From: Natronosalvus amylolyticus
GTDB lineage: Archaea; Halobacteriota; Halobacteria; Halobacteriales; Natrialbaceae
Length of the DNA stretch: 64,000 bases
NCBI RefSeq assembly: GCF_024298845.1
Contig: NZ_CP101156.1
Coordinates: 1,364,001-1,428,000 of the forward strand
Direction of reading: 5' to 3'
This document shows positions 27,088 through 36,343 of this stretch, one piece after another (the stretch's first letter is position 1; every line of letters starts with the position of its first letter). Made by a program: the position numbers and the translations under genes. Below the pieces are notes generated by a model, which saw only the letters and a program-made list of their open reading frames with translations, searched no databases and was not told the DNA's origin.

Positions 27088-27363
27088 TTACTCGTCGCCT
27101 GTTTTCAGCCCGTAATAGCCCGGTTCGTCGTCCGTCCGTGGCTCGCCAACGACCAGGTTCGAGGCGTTGGTCATCACCCACGGAATAGCCCAGTCGAGCA
27201 AGATATCCTCAGTCTCTCTGTCGATGTCTGCCTCAGGCTCCAGACCCTGTAAGAGTCGGGCAATTTCGTAGACGGTGTACATCTGGTCCGGTTCGAGGAG
27301 CTCCTCTGGCGTGTAAAAGTCACACGGTGGGAGTCGGTTGAACTCGTCTTTTGGAACGGGCAT
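27088..27363 (-). CDS. Small conserved haloarchaeal protein downstream of sod (DUF5827-like)
   Basis: A 91-residue acidic protein (MPVPKDEFNRLPPCDFYTPE...). It looks like the small conserved haloarchaeal family I remember as DUF5827, often near sod; the name is tentative. The frame stays open much further upstream, but that extension runs out of frame through the sod gene and is not real. The sequence YTVYEIARLLQGL suggests one helix. No known function; possibly co-transcribed with sod, 103 bases away. Confidence 0.7.
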   Translation of the reverse strand: MPVPKDEFNRLPPCDFYTPEELLEPDQMYTVYEIARLLQGLEPEADIDRETEDILLDWAIPWVMTNASNLVVGEPRTDDEPGYYGLKTGDE

Positions 27364-27466
27364 GCTGTGGCGTACGCTCGCGGAAACGGTAAACGATGTG
27401 GATTCGCTGGCGTTGTCACTTCTCGAGTGAGTGCAAAAAATGGAAAGGTGTACTGAGCCGTCGTTA

Positions 27467-28069
27467 TTACTCGAAGTGGTCGAGGCACTTCTGGTACTCT
27501 TCGGAGACTTTCTCCCAGTTGACGACGTCGAAGAAGCCTTCGACGAAGCTGCCGCGGTCTGGGCCGTAGTCGTAGTAGTACGAGTGCTCCCAGACGTCAC
27601 AGGCCAGGATGGGGTGAGAGCCCCAGAGTGCGCCCTGGTCGTGTTTGTCGACAGCGACGTTGCGAAGCTGTTTCGCAACCGGGTCATAAACCAGCAGTGC
27701 CCAGCCACCGGCGGCGCTGGCTGCAGCCTCGAACTCGCCTTTCCAGGCCTCATAGGAGCCGAAGTCGGCCTCGATGCGGTCGGCAAGGTCGCCTTCCGGC
27801 TCGCCGCCACCGTTTGGCGACATGTTCTCCCAGAACAGCGTGTGGAGATAGTGCCCACAACCGTTGTGGGTGACGCTACCGAGCGCGCCAGCCGTGGAAC
27901 TGTAGTCACCGGACTCGCGGTTTTCGGCGAGGGTTTCCTCGGCAGCGTTCAGCCCGTTCACGTAGCCCTGATGGTGGGTGTCGTGATGCCAGGTAACGAC
28001 CTGTTCGGAAATCGATGGCTCGAGTGCGTCGTAATCGTAAGGAAGCGGTGGAAGTTCGTGGTCAGTCAT
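27467..28069 (-). CDS. sod: Superoxide dismutase (Mn/Fe type)
   Basis: A 200-residue Mn/Fe superoxide dismutase starting MTDHELPPLPYDYDALEP. Metal ligands: the His in HHDTHHQGYVNGL, the His in NGCGHYLHTLFW, and Asp/His in CDVWEHSYYYDYG. It removes superoxide in the cytoplasm. I chose the internal ATG because homologues begin at this motif; the upstream frame is open but unrelated. A TATA-like ATATTTAA (minus strand) lies near 28110, about 40 bases before the start. Confidence 0.96.
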   Translation of the reverse strand: MTDHELPPLPYDYDALEPSISEQVVTWHHDTHHQGYVNGLNAAEETLAENRESGDYSSTAGALGSVTHNGCGHYLHTLFWENMSPNGGGEPEGDLADRIEADFGSYEAWKGEFEAAASAAGGWALLVYDPVAKQLRNVAVDKHDQGALWGSHPILACDVWEHSYYYDYGPDRGSFVEGFFDVVNWEKVSEEYQKCLDHFE

Positions 28070-28392
28070 TAGTGAACACCACTTACTTCTAACGACAGCG
28101 TACCTGTTAAATATTGAGGAGTGAAACGGTATCATGCCACAATGGTGACCGGTCAAAAACACTGGGAGTTGGCGTGTCCTCCATCGACCGCAGACAACCG
28201 TCCACTCGAGTTGCTGTCAAGACGTTCGATACTCACGAAACTGAGCCGCAGCCGGGAGCTACAACGTCAATACTGGAAAAATGACGACGAGTGATGCGGT
28301 CCACTGTGCCTTTTTCGTGGTGATCGCCGTCCCGGGATGGGCAATCATGCGGTTACGTGCTATTGTGCCCAGTAGCTGATATTTAGAGGAAG
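28070..28392. other. Intergenic stretch upstream of sod
   Basis: About 320 bases. It holds the sod promoter near 28108-28116; otherwise no gene or repeat that I can support. Confidence 0.4.
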
Positions 28393-28749
28393 TTAGCTCT
28401 CTCGTTCTTTATACGAGGCGTGTTCGAGCCACTCCTCGAGTGAAGGGTGCGTCCAGTATCGGACCGTTTCGCTGCGTTGGTCGTGCTCGATAACGCCTGC
28501 TTCCTCGAGTTTTGGCAGGTGAATATGATACAGCGCGACCTGTATCTCGTCTTTCGAGGGACCGGCATCAGGTTCGTGTACGGCGACGAAATCGACGAGT
28601 TCCTCGACCGTGCTGACGCCATCAACGGCATCATACAGGTGATACAGGACGAATCGTCGCCGTCGGTCGGCGAGAATATCGAACACCGTATCGAGCGACG
28701 GCGTCGTCACCCCAATGGGTGTATTTGTCGCGGTCTCCCGCTCACGCAT
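28393..28749 (-). CDS. Winged-helix protein (DUF7344-type)
   Basis: A 118-residue haloarchaeal winged-helix protein. The pattern SLDTVFDILADRRRRFVLYHL, then EIQVALYHIHLPKLEEAGVI, VRYWTHPSLEEWLE is the signature of the numerous DUF7344 family. Probably a DNA-binding regulator; the target is unknown. Single-gene unit. Confidence 0.82.
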   Translation of the reverse strand: MRERETATNTPIGVTTPSLDTVFDILADRRRRFVLYHLYDAVDGVSTVEELVDFVAVHEPDAGPSKDEIQVALYHIHLPKLEEAGVIEHDQRSETVRYWTHPSLEEWLEHASYKERES

Positions 28750-28926
28750 TCGAAAACCACCTACCGTAAATTACCATTCGAAACCACCAGTGGCCCATAC
28801 CGGGACGAGGACATTAGGTGTTACGTCTATCCGAAAGAAGATATGTGTTTTTTCAAATAGCCACCGGGATTTGCCTTACGCCTCTTCAGTACAGAAGAGA
28901 ACGGTGTAGAAAACGAACAACGAACC

Positions 28927-29391
28927 CTACTCGTAGAGCCAACCAGCGTCGTGCTGGTCGTAGTCGATGAGTTCGTCTTCGTCGAAGTGGATTTCGATTT
29001 CGCGTTCGTTCGCGCCCTCGTCCTCGTGGTCGGCCGCGTGGACGACGTTACGACCGAGGTCGAGTGCATAGTCACCACGAATCGTCCCTGGGGCCGCCTC
29101 GAGCGGATCGGTTGCGCCGATCATCTGGCGGACCTGGCGGGTCGCGTCCTGTCCTTCCCAGACCATCGGGACGACGGGACCGGACGTGATGAAGTCGATA
29201 AGGCCGTCGAAAAACGGCTTGTCCTCGTGTTCGGCATAGTGTTCTTTGGCCCGCGATTCTGGCATGTTGATCACTTTAATGCCGACGAGTTTCAGGCCGC
29301 GGTCCTCGAGACGGGAGACGACTTCGCCCACGAGTCCGCGGGCGAATGCGTCGGGCTTGACCATGACGAAGGTGCGCTCGTGATCGCTCAT
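28927..29391 (-). CDS. ndk: Nucleoside diphosphate kinase
   Basis: A 154-residue NDK, transferring phosphate between NTPs and NDPs. It has the typical start ([20 protein letters not shown]), [20 protein letters not shown] and the active-site His in [10 protein letters not shown]. Its ATG overlaps the L24e stop (ATGA). It is the last gene of the L7Ae-S28e-L24e-Ndk operon, a common archaeal arrangement. Confidence 0.97.
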   Translation of the reverse strand: MSDHERTFVMVKPDAFARGLVGEVVSRLEDRGLKLVGIKVINMPESRAKEHYAEHEDKPFFDGLIDFITSGPVVPMVWEGQDATRQVRQMIGATDPLEAAPGTIRGDYALDLGRNVVHAADHEDEGANEREIEIHFDEDELIDYDQHDAGWLYE

Positions 29392-29702
29392 TCTTCGTCG
29401 TCCTCCTCAGCGTCGGCCGCTTCCTCCTCAGCGTCGGCTTCGGCTTCAACCTGAGATTCTTCTTCCTCGGCCTCCGCTTCGGGCTCGGGTTCCTCGGGTT
29501 CGACCTGCTCCTGAACTGGCCCTTTGCCGCGACGGCCTTCCTCGGTCCACTCGAGATCGCGGGGTTCGCGCCCGAGTTTGTAGTTTTTCTCCGCCTTCGA
29601 ATCGACGAAGTGGAGAACGCTACCATCGTTCCGGACGTACATAATGCCGGTTCCGGGTTCGATCTCTTCGCCCGTGTAGTCACAGGTTCGATGCTCGACC
29701 AT
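29388..29702 (-). CDS. rpl24e: 50S ribosomal protein L24e with long acidic tail
   Basis: 104 residues. The first ~62 are L24e with its zinc-binding start ([15 protein letters not shown]; the usual four-cysteine set is reduced here) and [18 protein letters not shown]. The last ~40 residues are almost only Glu, Ala and Asp (for example [12 protein letters not shown]), a haloarchaeal tail. The ATG follows the S28e stop by two bases. Confidence 0.95.
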   Translation of the reverse strand: MVEHRTCDYTGEEIEPGTGIMYVRNDGSVLHFVDSKAEKNYKLGREPRDLEWTEEGRRGKGPVQEQVEPEEPEPEAEAEEEESQVEAEADAEEEAADAEEDDEE

Positions 29703-29704
29703 AG

Positions 29705-29929
29705 TTACTGTCCTCCGATGGAGTCGGCCTCGCGGGCAGTCTCGCGCAGCTGGAGAATGTCGCCGACGCGGACCGGTCCGAGGCAATTTCGTGTGATGAT
29801 CCGTCCCTGGTTCTCGCCATCTTTGATCCGGCATTTGACCTGCATCGCTTCACCGTGCATGCCAGTCTTGCCGACGACCTCGATGACTTCGGCGGGCGTT
29901 GAACTGCTTTCTCCGTCTTCAGCGCTCAT
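29705..29929 (-). CDS. rps28e: 30S ribosomal protein S28e
   Basis: A 74-residue S28e with [16 protein letters not shown] and [15 protein letters not shown]. Two ATGs are adjacent; I use the second. Between L7Ae and L24e in the operon. Confidence 0.95.
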   Translation of the reverse strand: MSAEDGESSSTPAEVIEVVGKTGMHGEAMQVKCRIKDGENQGRIITRNCLGPVRVGDILQLRETAREADSIGGQ

Positions 29930-29940
29930 CAATAATCACC

Positions 29941-30303
29941 TCAGTCGAGGTCCTCGACCTTGCCGGCGATATCCTCGACGTCGTTGGCCGCTTCACCGGC
30001 GTCAACGATCGCCGCGGCGGCGCTTCCGACCTCGAGGCCGGCGGCGTGGCCGACGTCGTCCTGGGTCTCGACGAAGACCACGGGAATGCCTTTCTCGTCA
30101 GCGAGTTCGGGGAGGTGCATCACGATCTCCTCCGGGCTGACGTCTTCGGCGACGAAGACGAGTTCGGCGTTGCCACGCTCGATGGCTTTGGTCGTTTCGT
30201 TCGTTCCTTTCTTTACACTGCCTGTGTCTCGTGCGACCTCGAGTGCCTCAAGGGCGTCATCTGCGAGGTCGGCTGGGATGTCTGTAGTTACGTAAACTGC
30301 CAT
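29941..30303 (-). CDS. rpl7ae: 50S ribosomal protein L7Ae
   Basis: A 120-residue L7Ae, the kink-turn RNA-binding protein of the ribosome, box C/D and H/ACA RNPs and RNase P. Typical segments: [39 protein letters not shown] and [21 protein letters not shown]. First gene of the operon, with a G+C-rich leader of more than 100 bases. Confidence 0.97.
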   Translation of the reverse strand: MAVYVTTDIPADLADDALEALEVARDTGSVKKGTNETTKAIERGNAELVFVAEDVSPEEIVMHLPELADEKGIPVVFVETQDDVGHAAGLEVGSAAAAIVDAGEAANDVEDIAGKVEDLD

Positions 30304-30347
30304 TGGTTGTTCACCTATCTCCCACGCGCAGGCTCGCGCTCCCCTGC

Positions 30348-30370
30348 CATCCGGGCGAGGTGCCCGGGCC
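30348..30370 (-). other. G+C-rich hairpin in the L7Ae operon leader
   Basis: CCGGGC (30351-30356) and GCCCGG (30362-30367) form a six-pair stem with a five-base loop about 45-65 bases before the L7Ae ATG. L7Ae autoregulation through leader kink-turns is known in other archaea, but I do not see the tandem G-A pairs of a kink-turn here. Confidence 0.3.
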
Positions 30371-30446
30371 GGGTTTCCGGCGGGTTTCCTGTAGGGCTAG
30401 GAGCATCATCAACCCCGCGTAGGGTGTACGACTGAGTAACGGTGCC

Positions 30447-30458
30447 CTCCTTAAAAGC
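30447..30458. promoter_or_regulatory. TATA-like box in the L7Ae/TmcA divergent region
   Basis: CCTTAAAAG (minus strand CTTTTAAGG) reads as a good haloarchaeal box A on the minus strand. It would start the L7Ae operon mRNA with a leader of roughly 120 bases. It could also serve tmcA on the plus strand. Confidence 0.4.
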
Positions 30459-30559
30459 GTGTCCAAATGCGCGGACCCGTGCGACACCGTTGCACGAGCA
30501 GCGGAGGAGACGACAACCGACCGTATCAAGGGGCCTCCTCTCCTACGATTTCACGAACG

Positions 30560-33013
30560 ATGAACCACGCTCCCGCCGCCCACGCACGACGACTGCAGGC
30601 CGAAGCACGCCGGGAAAACGAGCGGCGGGGGCTCGTGCTTACTGGGGGTCGCGAACACGGGTACGACGCCCTCGAGCCGATTCTCGAAGCGCTCGAAGCA
30701 CCGATCTCGAGGACGACTCTCGTGGGACCGACCGACCGACTACGCTGTGAACAGCGAACCCAACACGAGACGAGCGGGTTGCTCGGGACCACTCGAGACA
30801 TCGTCATCGTGGACGCCCACGAAGGTCTCGAACCGAACACGATTGGCCGTGTCGTGGGCACAATAGATGGCGGTGGCCTTTTCATACTGCTCACGCCACC
30901 GCTCGATGAGTGGCCCGAGAGGCGTGATGCGTTCGACGAATCGCTCGTGGTCGCTCCCTACACCCTCGAGAACGTTTCGGGACGGCTTCGACGACGACTC
31001 GTCGAGACCATCCGCGCACACCGGGGCCTCGCCATCGTCGATGTAGAGTCGGGCGAAATCGTCGACGAGGGGCTGACGAATCCGGCCCCCAGACTCGAGC
31101 GAGCCGATCGCTCCAGCACAACTACTACAGATAGAATACCTGGTTCAGAGAGTGGAGTAAGTACAGAGGGCGACGACATTCGGGAAACAGTATACCGGAT
31201 GGCCGAGAAAGAACCTGAATTCGAGGTTTCGTTTCCCTCCCTCGCGTACGACGCCTGTCGAACCGACGACCAGGCGACGGCACTTGGCCACCTCGAGGCC
31301 CTGTCCGAACCGGGCCAGGCAGTCGTCCTCGAGGCCGACCGTGGCCGCGGCAAATCCAGCGGTATCGGACTGGCTGCTGGCTCGCTCGCCGCGACTGGCT
31401 CGCGTGTGCTCGTGACCGCCCCCGACCGTTCGAACGTCGACGACGTGTTCGCCCGAGCGAGGGAACTGCTCGAGCGCCTCGAGGCCAATCACCCAACCGA
31501 CACCGCCGGCGAGTTATACCGAACCGCCGAGGAACCAGGCCCAACCGCCGAAGCTCCACGGTCAGTGACGAGTACCGCTGGTGGCAAAATTCACTATTAC
31601 CCGCCTCTCGAGGCCACCGACTGTCTGTCGGAATTCGATTTCGTGTTCGTCGACGAGGCGGCCGCGCTCCCGGTTACCGTGCTCGAGGATTTCCTGGACG
31701 CCGAGCGAATCGCGTTCGCCACGACCGTTCACGGCTACGAGGGTGCCGGACGTGGTTTTTCCGTCCGGTTTCGCGATCGGCTGGCAGCGAGCGACCACGA
31801 GGTTACCGAGTACACTCTCACCGAGCCGATCCGCTATGCCGGTGGCGACCCTCTCGAGGTCTGGTCGTTTCACGCACTCTTGCTGGACGCGAGGCCGGTC
31901 GTGCCGGACCTGCTCGATGGCGCGGCTCTGGACACAGTCAGCTACCAAAAGCTGGACGCCGAAACCCTGTCTCGCGACGAACGTCTCCTCCGGGAGACCT
32001 TCGGCCTGCTCGTACTGGCTCACTACCGCACCGAACCCAACGACCTGGCGCGACTCCTCGATGCACCGAACCTCGAGACCTACGCGCTCACGTACGACGG
32101 CCACGTCGTCAGCGTTGCGCTGATCGCTCGAGAGGGGAACCTCGAGCGGGCCGACCAGCGACGGTTGTACGAGGGGGCACGACTCCGTGGAAACATGATC
32201 CCGGACCTCTTCAGCAGCCACCTCCGGGACGAAGCCGTCGGCGGCCTCGCCGGCTGTCGCGTCGTCAGAATCGCGACCCACCACGCGGTGCGATCTGCCG
32301 GCTTTGGCTCGCTGTTGCTCGAGAAGCTGGCCGCCGATGTAGGAGCCACGGTCGATTGGCTGGGAACGGGGTTCGGGGCAACCCCGTCGCTGGTCTCGTT
32401 CTGGCGGCACAACGGATATCGGCCGCTGCACCTATCCACGACCAGAAACGACGCCAGCGGCGAGTACTCCGCGATTATGTGTCGCGCGATGAGCGACGAC
32501 GGCCGAGCGTTCGTCGACCGCCACGAACGATGGTTTGCCCGCCGACTCCCGAACGTCCTCGCCGACAGTCTCCGCAACCTAGAACCGGACGTCGTCCGGG
32601 CGCTAACTCGCTCGGTCGACCCCGTGTACGCACCCCCACTCGAGTTCACCGACAGTGAGTGGGAACTGGTCGCCGGGGCTGCCTACGGCCCCGCGCTGTT
32701 CGACGTCGATCCCGGCCCGTTCAGCAGACTGGTGTATCGGTACCTGCTCGAGCGAGATGACGGGAGGCCCGAAGTCGACGACTCGACCGACCGGCGGACA
32801 GCGTGGCGAGGTGAACCACTGGCACCACACACCGAGCGACTCGTGATCCGACGGGTGTTACAATGTCAGTCCTGGGAGACGGTTGCCAGTGAACTCGAGT
32901 ATCACTCTCCGCGGACGTGTAAACGGGACCTCGGGGACGCTCTCGAGACGCTGGTCGATGCGTACGGAACCGACACAGCGCGCGAGGTCAAATCGCGGTT
33001 TCGGGAGATATAG
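30560..33013 (+). CDS. tmcA: tRNA(Met) cytidine acetyltransferase TmcA
   Basis: An ~817-residue TmcA/Nat10-type enzyme that makes N4-acetylcytidine in RNA. The N-terminal DUF1726-like region starts at MNHAPAAHARR. The RNA-helicase-like ATPase has Walker A ADRGRGKSSG (~262) and Walker B VFVDEAAALPV (~365). The GNAT domain follows (VRIATHHAVRSAGFGSLLLE, then WRHNGYRPLHLS) and a tRNA-binding C-terminus. I use the internal ATG because residues before it are not family-like. The stop codon TAG falls inside the left palindromic element. Confidence 0.93.
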   Translation: MNHAPAAHARRLQAEARRENERRGLVLTGGREHGYDALEPILEALEAPISRTTLVGPTDRLRCEQRTQHETSGLLGTTRDIVIVDAHEGLEPNTIGRVVGTIDGGGLFILLTPPLDEWPERRDAFDESLVVAPYTLENVSGRLRRRLVETIRAHRGLAIVDVESGEIVDEGLTNPAPRLERADRSSTTTTDRIPGSESGVSTEGDDIRETVYRMAEKEPEFEVSFPSLAYDACRTDDQATALGHLEALSEPGQAVVLEADRGRGKSSGIGLAAGSLAATGSRVLVTAPDRSNVDDVFARARELLERLEANHPTDTAGELYRTAEEPGPTAEAPRSVTSTAGGKIHYYPPLEATDCLSEFDFVFVDEAAALPVTVLEDFLDAERIAFATTVHGYEGAGRGFSVRFRDRLAASDHEVTEYTLTEPIRYAGGDPLEVWSFHALLLDARPVVPDLLDGAALDTVSYQKLDAETLSRDERLLRETFGLLVLAHYRTEPNDLARLLDAPNLETYALTYDGHVVSVALIAREGNLERADQRRLYEGARLRGNMIPDLFSSHLRDEAVGGLAGCRVVRIATHHAVRSAGFGSLLLEKLAADVGATVDWLGTGFGATPSLVSFWRHNGYRPLHLSTTRNDASGEYSAIMCRAMSDDGRAFVDRHERWFARRLPNVLADSLRNLEPDVVRALTRSVDPVYAPPLEFTDSEWELVAGAAYGPALFDVDPGPFSRLVYRYLLERDDGRPEVDDSTDRRTAWRGEPLAPHTERLVIRRVLQCQSWETVASELEYHSPRTCKRDLGDALETLVDAYGTDTAREVKSRFREI

Positions 33014-33093
33014 TAGCCAGTGAAAACGATTGAACCACCTAACGCGACGCCCGCTTGCGAGAGGGTGTGCACTGACTGTCACTAGCTACGATA
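33009..33093. repeat. Palindromic interspersed element, copy 1 (degenerate right end)
   Basis: About 85 bp starting TATAGTAGCCAGTGAA and ending GTCACTAGCTACGATA, near-inverted repeats of each other. The inner part is also partly self-complementary. It is the same orientation and about 80% identical to the copy at 34702. It looks like a MITE-like element. Confidence 0.75.
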
Positions 33094-33137
33094 CCTCGAA
33101 GGAAAGCCCCGCGCTCTCGTCCTGTTCAGCCCCTGTT

Positions 33138-34631
33138 CTACCGACGCCGATCAGCGATCGATTCTTCCCCGGTTTCAGCGGCCACGATTTCGTACAGGAG
33201 CGCTCGGCCGCCGTCGTCTTTGGGTCTGAGAATTCGCCCGAGGCGCTGCGTAAACTCGCGTTCGCTACCGCTCCCGGAGAGAACGACCGCGACTGAGGCG
33301 TCGGGAACGTCGACACCCTCGTCGAGCACGTTCGAGGTGACCACTCTCGAGTAGGCGCCCGACCGAAATCGCTCGAGAATGTCTCGCCGTTCGGCCGTCC
33401 CAGTCTGATGGGTGATGACGGGAGCCAGAAAGCGTTCCCCGACCTCGTAGGCCAGGTCGTTGTGTGCGGTGAAGAGAATCGTTCGTTCGCCACGGTGGGT
33501 CTCGAGCACGTCCTCGAGGGTCTCGAGTTTGCGTTCGGCCCCGAGCATTACCTCGCGCGCCCGCTGGCGGGCGAGCAGGGCCTCCCGTGCCGCGGGGTCG
33601 CTCCCAGACCGTTTCACGAGTTGCTGGTAGTCGGCACCCGACCGCAACCGGATGTTCGAGCGAGCGAGGTAATTCGTGAACGTCTCCTGATTGCGTTCGT
33701 AGGCCTCCCGCTCGCTCGGGGTCAGCGCGACCTCGAGTCGTTTGACGTCGTAGGTCGCGAGATGTTCGCCCGCGAGGTCGTCTGCCGAGAGGCGATAGAC
33801 CAGCGGGCCGAGCAGCGACTCGACGGCTGCGTGGGCCCCGTCGGGTCGCTCGAAGGTCGCCGTCAACCCCAGCCTGGCGGGTGCGGGTAGCGTTCGGGCG
33901 ATGTCTCGGTATCCCTCGCCACCCAGATGGTGTACTTCGTCGAAGATGACGAATCCAAATCGGTCGCCAACCGATTCGGCTTTCAGATACGCCGAGTCGT
34001 ACGTCGAGACCGTCAGCCACTCGAGGCGTTGTTCGCCACCACCGAACTGGCCGACTGGTACGTCGAACTCCCGGCGGAGTTCGCCCACCCACTGCTCGAG
34101 CAGGTCGATCGTCGGCACCACTATCAGCGTCGGCGTTTCGAGTTGGGCGATGGCCTCGAGCGCGATGACCGTCTTGCCGCTCCCGGTGGGTAACTCGAGG
34201 ACGCCAGCGGGAGCGTGCCGCGGATAGCCGGCGGCCGACACTGCCGTGTCCGTACGGTCGAGAGACGCCGCTGGCACGTGCTCGATATCGCCCCAGCGGT
34301 CCGTCTCGAGCCACGCCTCGAGCGCGTCTCGCTGATACGGCCGGAGTTCGTAAGCGGTCGTGCGATCGAGTTCCGGCGCGAGCGCATCCGCTCGAGATGC
34401 CGGGGGTTCCACACGAAGCACCGAATCTGCGACGGTGATGGATTCGTTGGGAAGCGCTGCCCGTAACGCGGCGTACTCGTGTGCTGCAACGCGAAAGCAC
34501 CCCGAGCGCGAGTCCCACTCGAGTGACAGCACCGACAGGTCGTCGAGGAACGAGGGCGCATCGGTCTCGGTCTCGAGACGGATCGTTCCGTCCTCGAAGC
34601 GAAGCCTGACGGACGGCGGCGTATCGGACAC
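33138..34631 (-). CDS. XPB/Rad25-type DNA helicase
   Basis: A 497-residue SF2 helicase of the XPB/Rad25 type. An N-terminal damage-recognition-like domain (VRLRFEDGTIRL..., ~1-75) is followed by LRPYQRDALEAWL, Walker A ELPTGSGKTVIAL (~150), DEVHH, LTATFER, an insert of RED/thumb type (~270-350), and ITHQTGTAERRDILERF, VLDEGVDVPDA, QRLGRILRPKD. I chose GTG at 34631: a TATA-like CTATACT lies ~27 bases upstream, and longer starts run into the palindromic element. In archaea XPB works with the Bax1 nuclease, which is not beside it here. It is framed by two direct copies of the element. Confidence 0.88.
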   Translation of the reverse strand: MSDTPPSVRLRFEDGTIRLETETDAPSFLDDLSVLSLEWDSRSGCFRVAAHEYAALRAALPNESITVADSVLRVEPPASRADALAPELDRTTAYELRPYQRDALEAWLETDRWGDIEHVPAASLDRTDTAVSAAGYPRHAPAGVLELPTGSGKTVIALEAIAQLETPTLIVVPTIDLLEQWVGELRREFDVPVGQFGGGEQRLEWLTVSTYDSAYLKAESVGDRFGFVIFDEVHHLGGEGYRDIARTLPAPARLGLTATFERPDGAHAAVESLLGPLVYRLSADDLAGEHLATYDVKRLEVALTPSEREAYERNQETFTNYLARSNIRLRSGADYQQLVKRSGSDPAAREALLARQRAREVMLGAERKLETLEDVLETHRGERTILFTAHNDLAYEVGERFLAPVITHQTGTAERRDILERFRSGAYSRVVTSNVLDEGVDVPDASVAVVLSGSGSEREFTQRLGRILRPKDDGGRALLYEIVAAETGEESIADRRR

Positions 34632-34652
34632 GACCGAAGCTGACGGTGGCGA

Positions 34653-34660
34653 CAGTATAG
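34653..34660 (-). promoter_or_regulatory. TATA-like box for the XPB gene
   Basis: CTATACTG on the minus strand, ~27 bases before the GTG at 34631; this decides the start codon. Confidence 0.5.
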
Positions 34661-34701
34661 AAGATGGTGATGTCCACCGAGAGGGAGACGGAACTATCGA
34701 G

Positions 34702-34785
34702 TATAGTAGCCAGTGAAACGATTGACACACCTACCGCGGCGCACGCTTGCGAGCGGGTGTGCACTGACGTTCACTGGCTACTATA
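34702..34785. repeat. Palindromic interspersed element, copy 2 (perfect 16-bp terminal inverted repeats)
   Basis: TATAGTAGCCAGTGAA at the left end is the exact complement of TTCACTGGCTACTATA at the right end. A nested inner stem (CACACC / GGTGTG) encloses a G+C-rich loop. Direct repeat of copy 1, 1.7 kb away. Confidence 0.85.
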
Positions 34786-34883
34786 GGCACCACTTTCAGC
34801 GTCCCAGTGACCGATGGATAGTGTACAGTCACCAGCCGCTCGCGTGTCACCTCGAGTGACCCTCCACGACGCGTACCTCAACC

Positions 34884-34892
34884 CTTTTATTA
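34884..34892 (+). promoter_or_regulatory. TATA-like box for grpE
   Basis: CTTTTATTA ends ~22 bases before the ATG at 34914, centred near -26, fitting a leaderless heat-shock-type promoter. Confidence 0.5.
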
Positions 34893-34913
34893 CCGCTGTT
34901 CCTTGTCTGGCAT

Positions 34914-36266
34914 ATGAGCGAAGATGAGGGCCTGAACTCCACAGCCCAGGGTGTCCCAGCGGAGGGAGACGCCGACGGTGAGCACCCAGCCGAATCGGAT
35001 GGTGAGGACGCCACAGAGGCCGACGCCGACACGGAATCGACGGCCGACGCTGCCGACACCGAGCAACCGGTCGAGGCGAACGACACGACGCCATCGGCCG
35101 ACACCACCGAGGAATCGGCGAGCGACGAACCGTCCGACGAAGAGACGGATACCCCCCAGACGAGCGAGGACATTCAAAATCTCCTCGAGACGCTTCAGGA
35201 GTACGACGACGAAATCGCCCGCGACGTCAACTCGATCGTCGAGATGGCGCGAGAACTCAACGGCACCGTCCAGCACCAGCGAGCCGAACTCGAGGACCTC
35301 AGCGAGCGAGTCGAAGCCCAGGCCGAAACAATCGGCGACCTTCAGGATCAACTCGACGAGCGCGAAGGGGCCCTCGAGGATCGCGAGGAAACCATCGAAG
35401 CGTACGAAGAGCAGATCGGCGACCTCAAAAGTCACGTCAAACGAACGCAGGCGGACTTCCAGAACTACAAAAAGCGGGCGAAAAAACGCCAGCAGCAGAT
35501 CAAAGACCGCGCGACAGAGGACCTCGTCGAGCGACTCGTGACCGTTCGAGACAACCTCAAACGGGCGCTCAACGAGGAGAGCGAGAACGTCGAGAGCCTA
35601 CGAGATGGTCTCGAGATGACGCTCAAGGAGTTCGACCGTATCCTCTCGGAAGAAAACGTCGAAGAGGTCGACCCCGAACCGGGAACGGCCGTCGACCCAC
35701 AGCGACACGAAGTCATGATGCGCGTCGACAGCGAGAAACCCGAGGGGACCATTGCAGACGTGTTCACACCGGGCTACGAAATGGGCGATAAAGTCATTCA
35801 GAACGCGCAGGTGACGGTGAGCAACGGCTCGCTCGAGGAAGACGAACCGGACGACTCGGAGGAAGCCGACGACAGTGGTCAGGAATCCGAGGACAAAGCC
35901 CCCGCTGCTGACGACAGTGATGACGAGGACGAGAGCGCCGGCGAGTCGACAGTCGAAGACGCGGCCGACGATGCTGAAGCCGAGGACGCGGCCGACGATG
36001 CTGAAGCCGAGGAAGCAATCGAACTCGGTGGTGAAGTCGCGGAGGACGATGACGGCGAAGCCGTCGACGGTGAGGATAGTGCCGCCAACAGTGCGGACGA
36101 TGCAAGCGACCTCGAGGACGATGCGACGCCCGATAACAGTGATTCTGACGACGCTGACGTAGACGAGGCGACCGACGACGAAGCCGAAACCGAAGGGACG
36201 GACGCTGACGACGACGAAGCGAGTGAAAGCGACGTTGCCGGAACGGACGACGAAGCCGAGCAGTAA
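34914..36266 (+). CDS. grpE: GrpE nucleotide exchange factor with long acidic C-terminal tail
   Basis: 450 residues, about twice the usual 190-240. The first ~80 are acidic low complexity. The coiled coil and GrpE core follow (LKSHVKRTQADFQNYKKRAK, ~165-185; LVERLVTVRDNLKRAL; DPQRHEVMMRVDS; GTIADVFTPGYEMGDKVIQNAQV ending near 300). The last ~150 residues are Asp/Glu/Ala/Ser repeats, including a perfect nine-residue tandem DAADDAEAE. GrpE releases ADP from DnaK; dnaK and dnaJ are not adjacent here. The tail is probably disordered and haloadaptive. Confidence 0.92.
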   Translation: MSEDEGLNSTAQGVPAEGDADGEHPAESDGEDATEADADTESTADAADTEQPVEANDTTPSADTTEESASDEPSDEETDTPQTSEDIQNLLETLQEYDDEIARDVNSIVEMARELNGTVQHQRAELEDLSERVEAQAETIGDLQDQLDEREGALEDREETIEAYEEQIGDLKSHVKRTQADFQNYKKRAKKRQQQIKDRATEDLVERLVTVRDNLKRALNEESENVESLRDGLEMTLKEFDRILSEENVEEVDPEPGTAVDPQRHEVMMRVDSEKPEGTIADVFTPGYEMGDKVIQNAQVTVSNGSLEEDEPDDSEEADDSGQESEDKAPAADDSDDEDESAGESTVEDAADDAEAEDAADDAEAEEAIELGGEVAEDDDGEAVDGEDSAANSADDASDLEDDATPDNSDSDDADVDEATDDEAETEGTDADDDEASESDVAGTDDEAEQ

Positions 36267-36343
36267 CCTCTTTCACTCGTTCCAGAAACGCCTTCTCCCA
36301 TCGTGTTTGCTCGCTCCTCTCGAGAAGCCTGCCTCGAGTACGG

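Noticed and set aside
27364-27909. Long N-terminal extension of the small gene after sod
   Set aside because: It runs out of frame through sod; only the last 91 codons look like a real protein.
30301-30440. Kink-turn or box C/D RNA in the L7Ae leader
   Set aside because: A TGATGA-like box is present but no matching CTGA box or tandem G-A pairs could be placed; only a plain hairpin is supported.
33265-34764. 499-codon frame overlapping the XPB gene on the same strand
   Set aside because: Arg-rich out-of-frame translation; the XPB frame has all helicase motifs.
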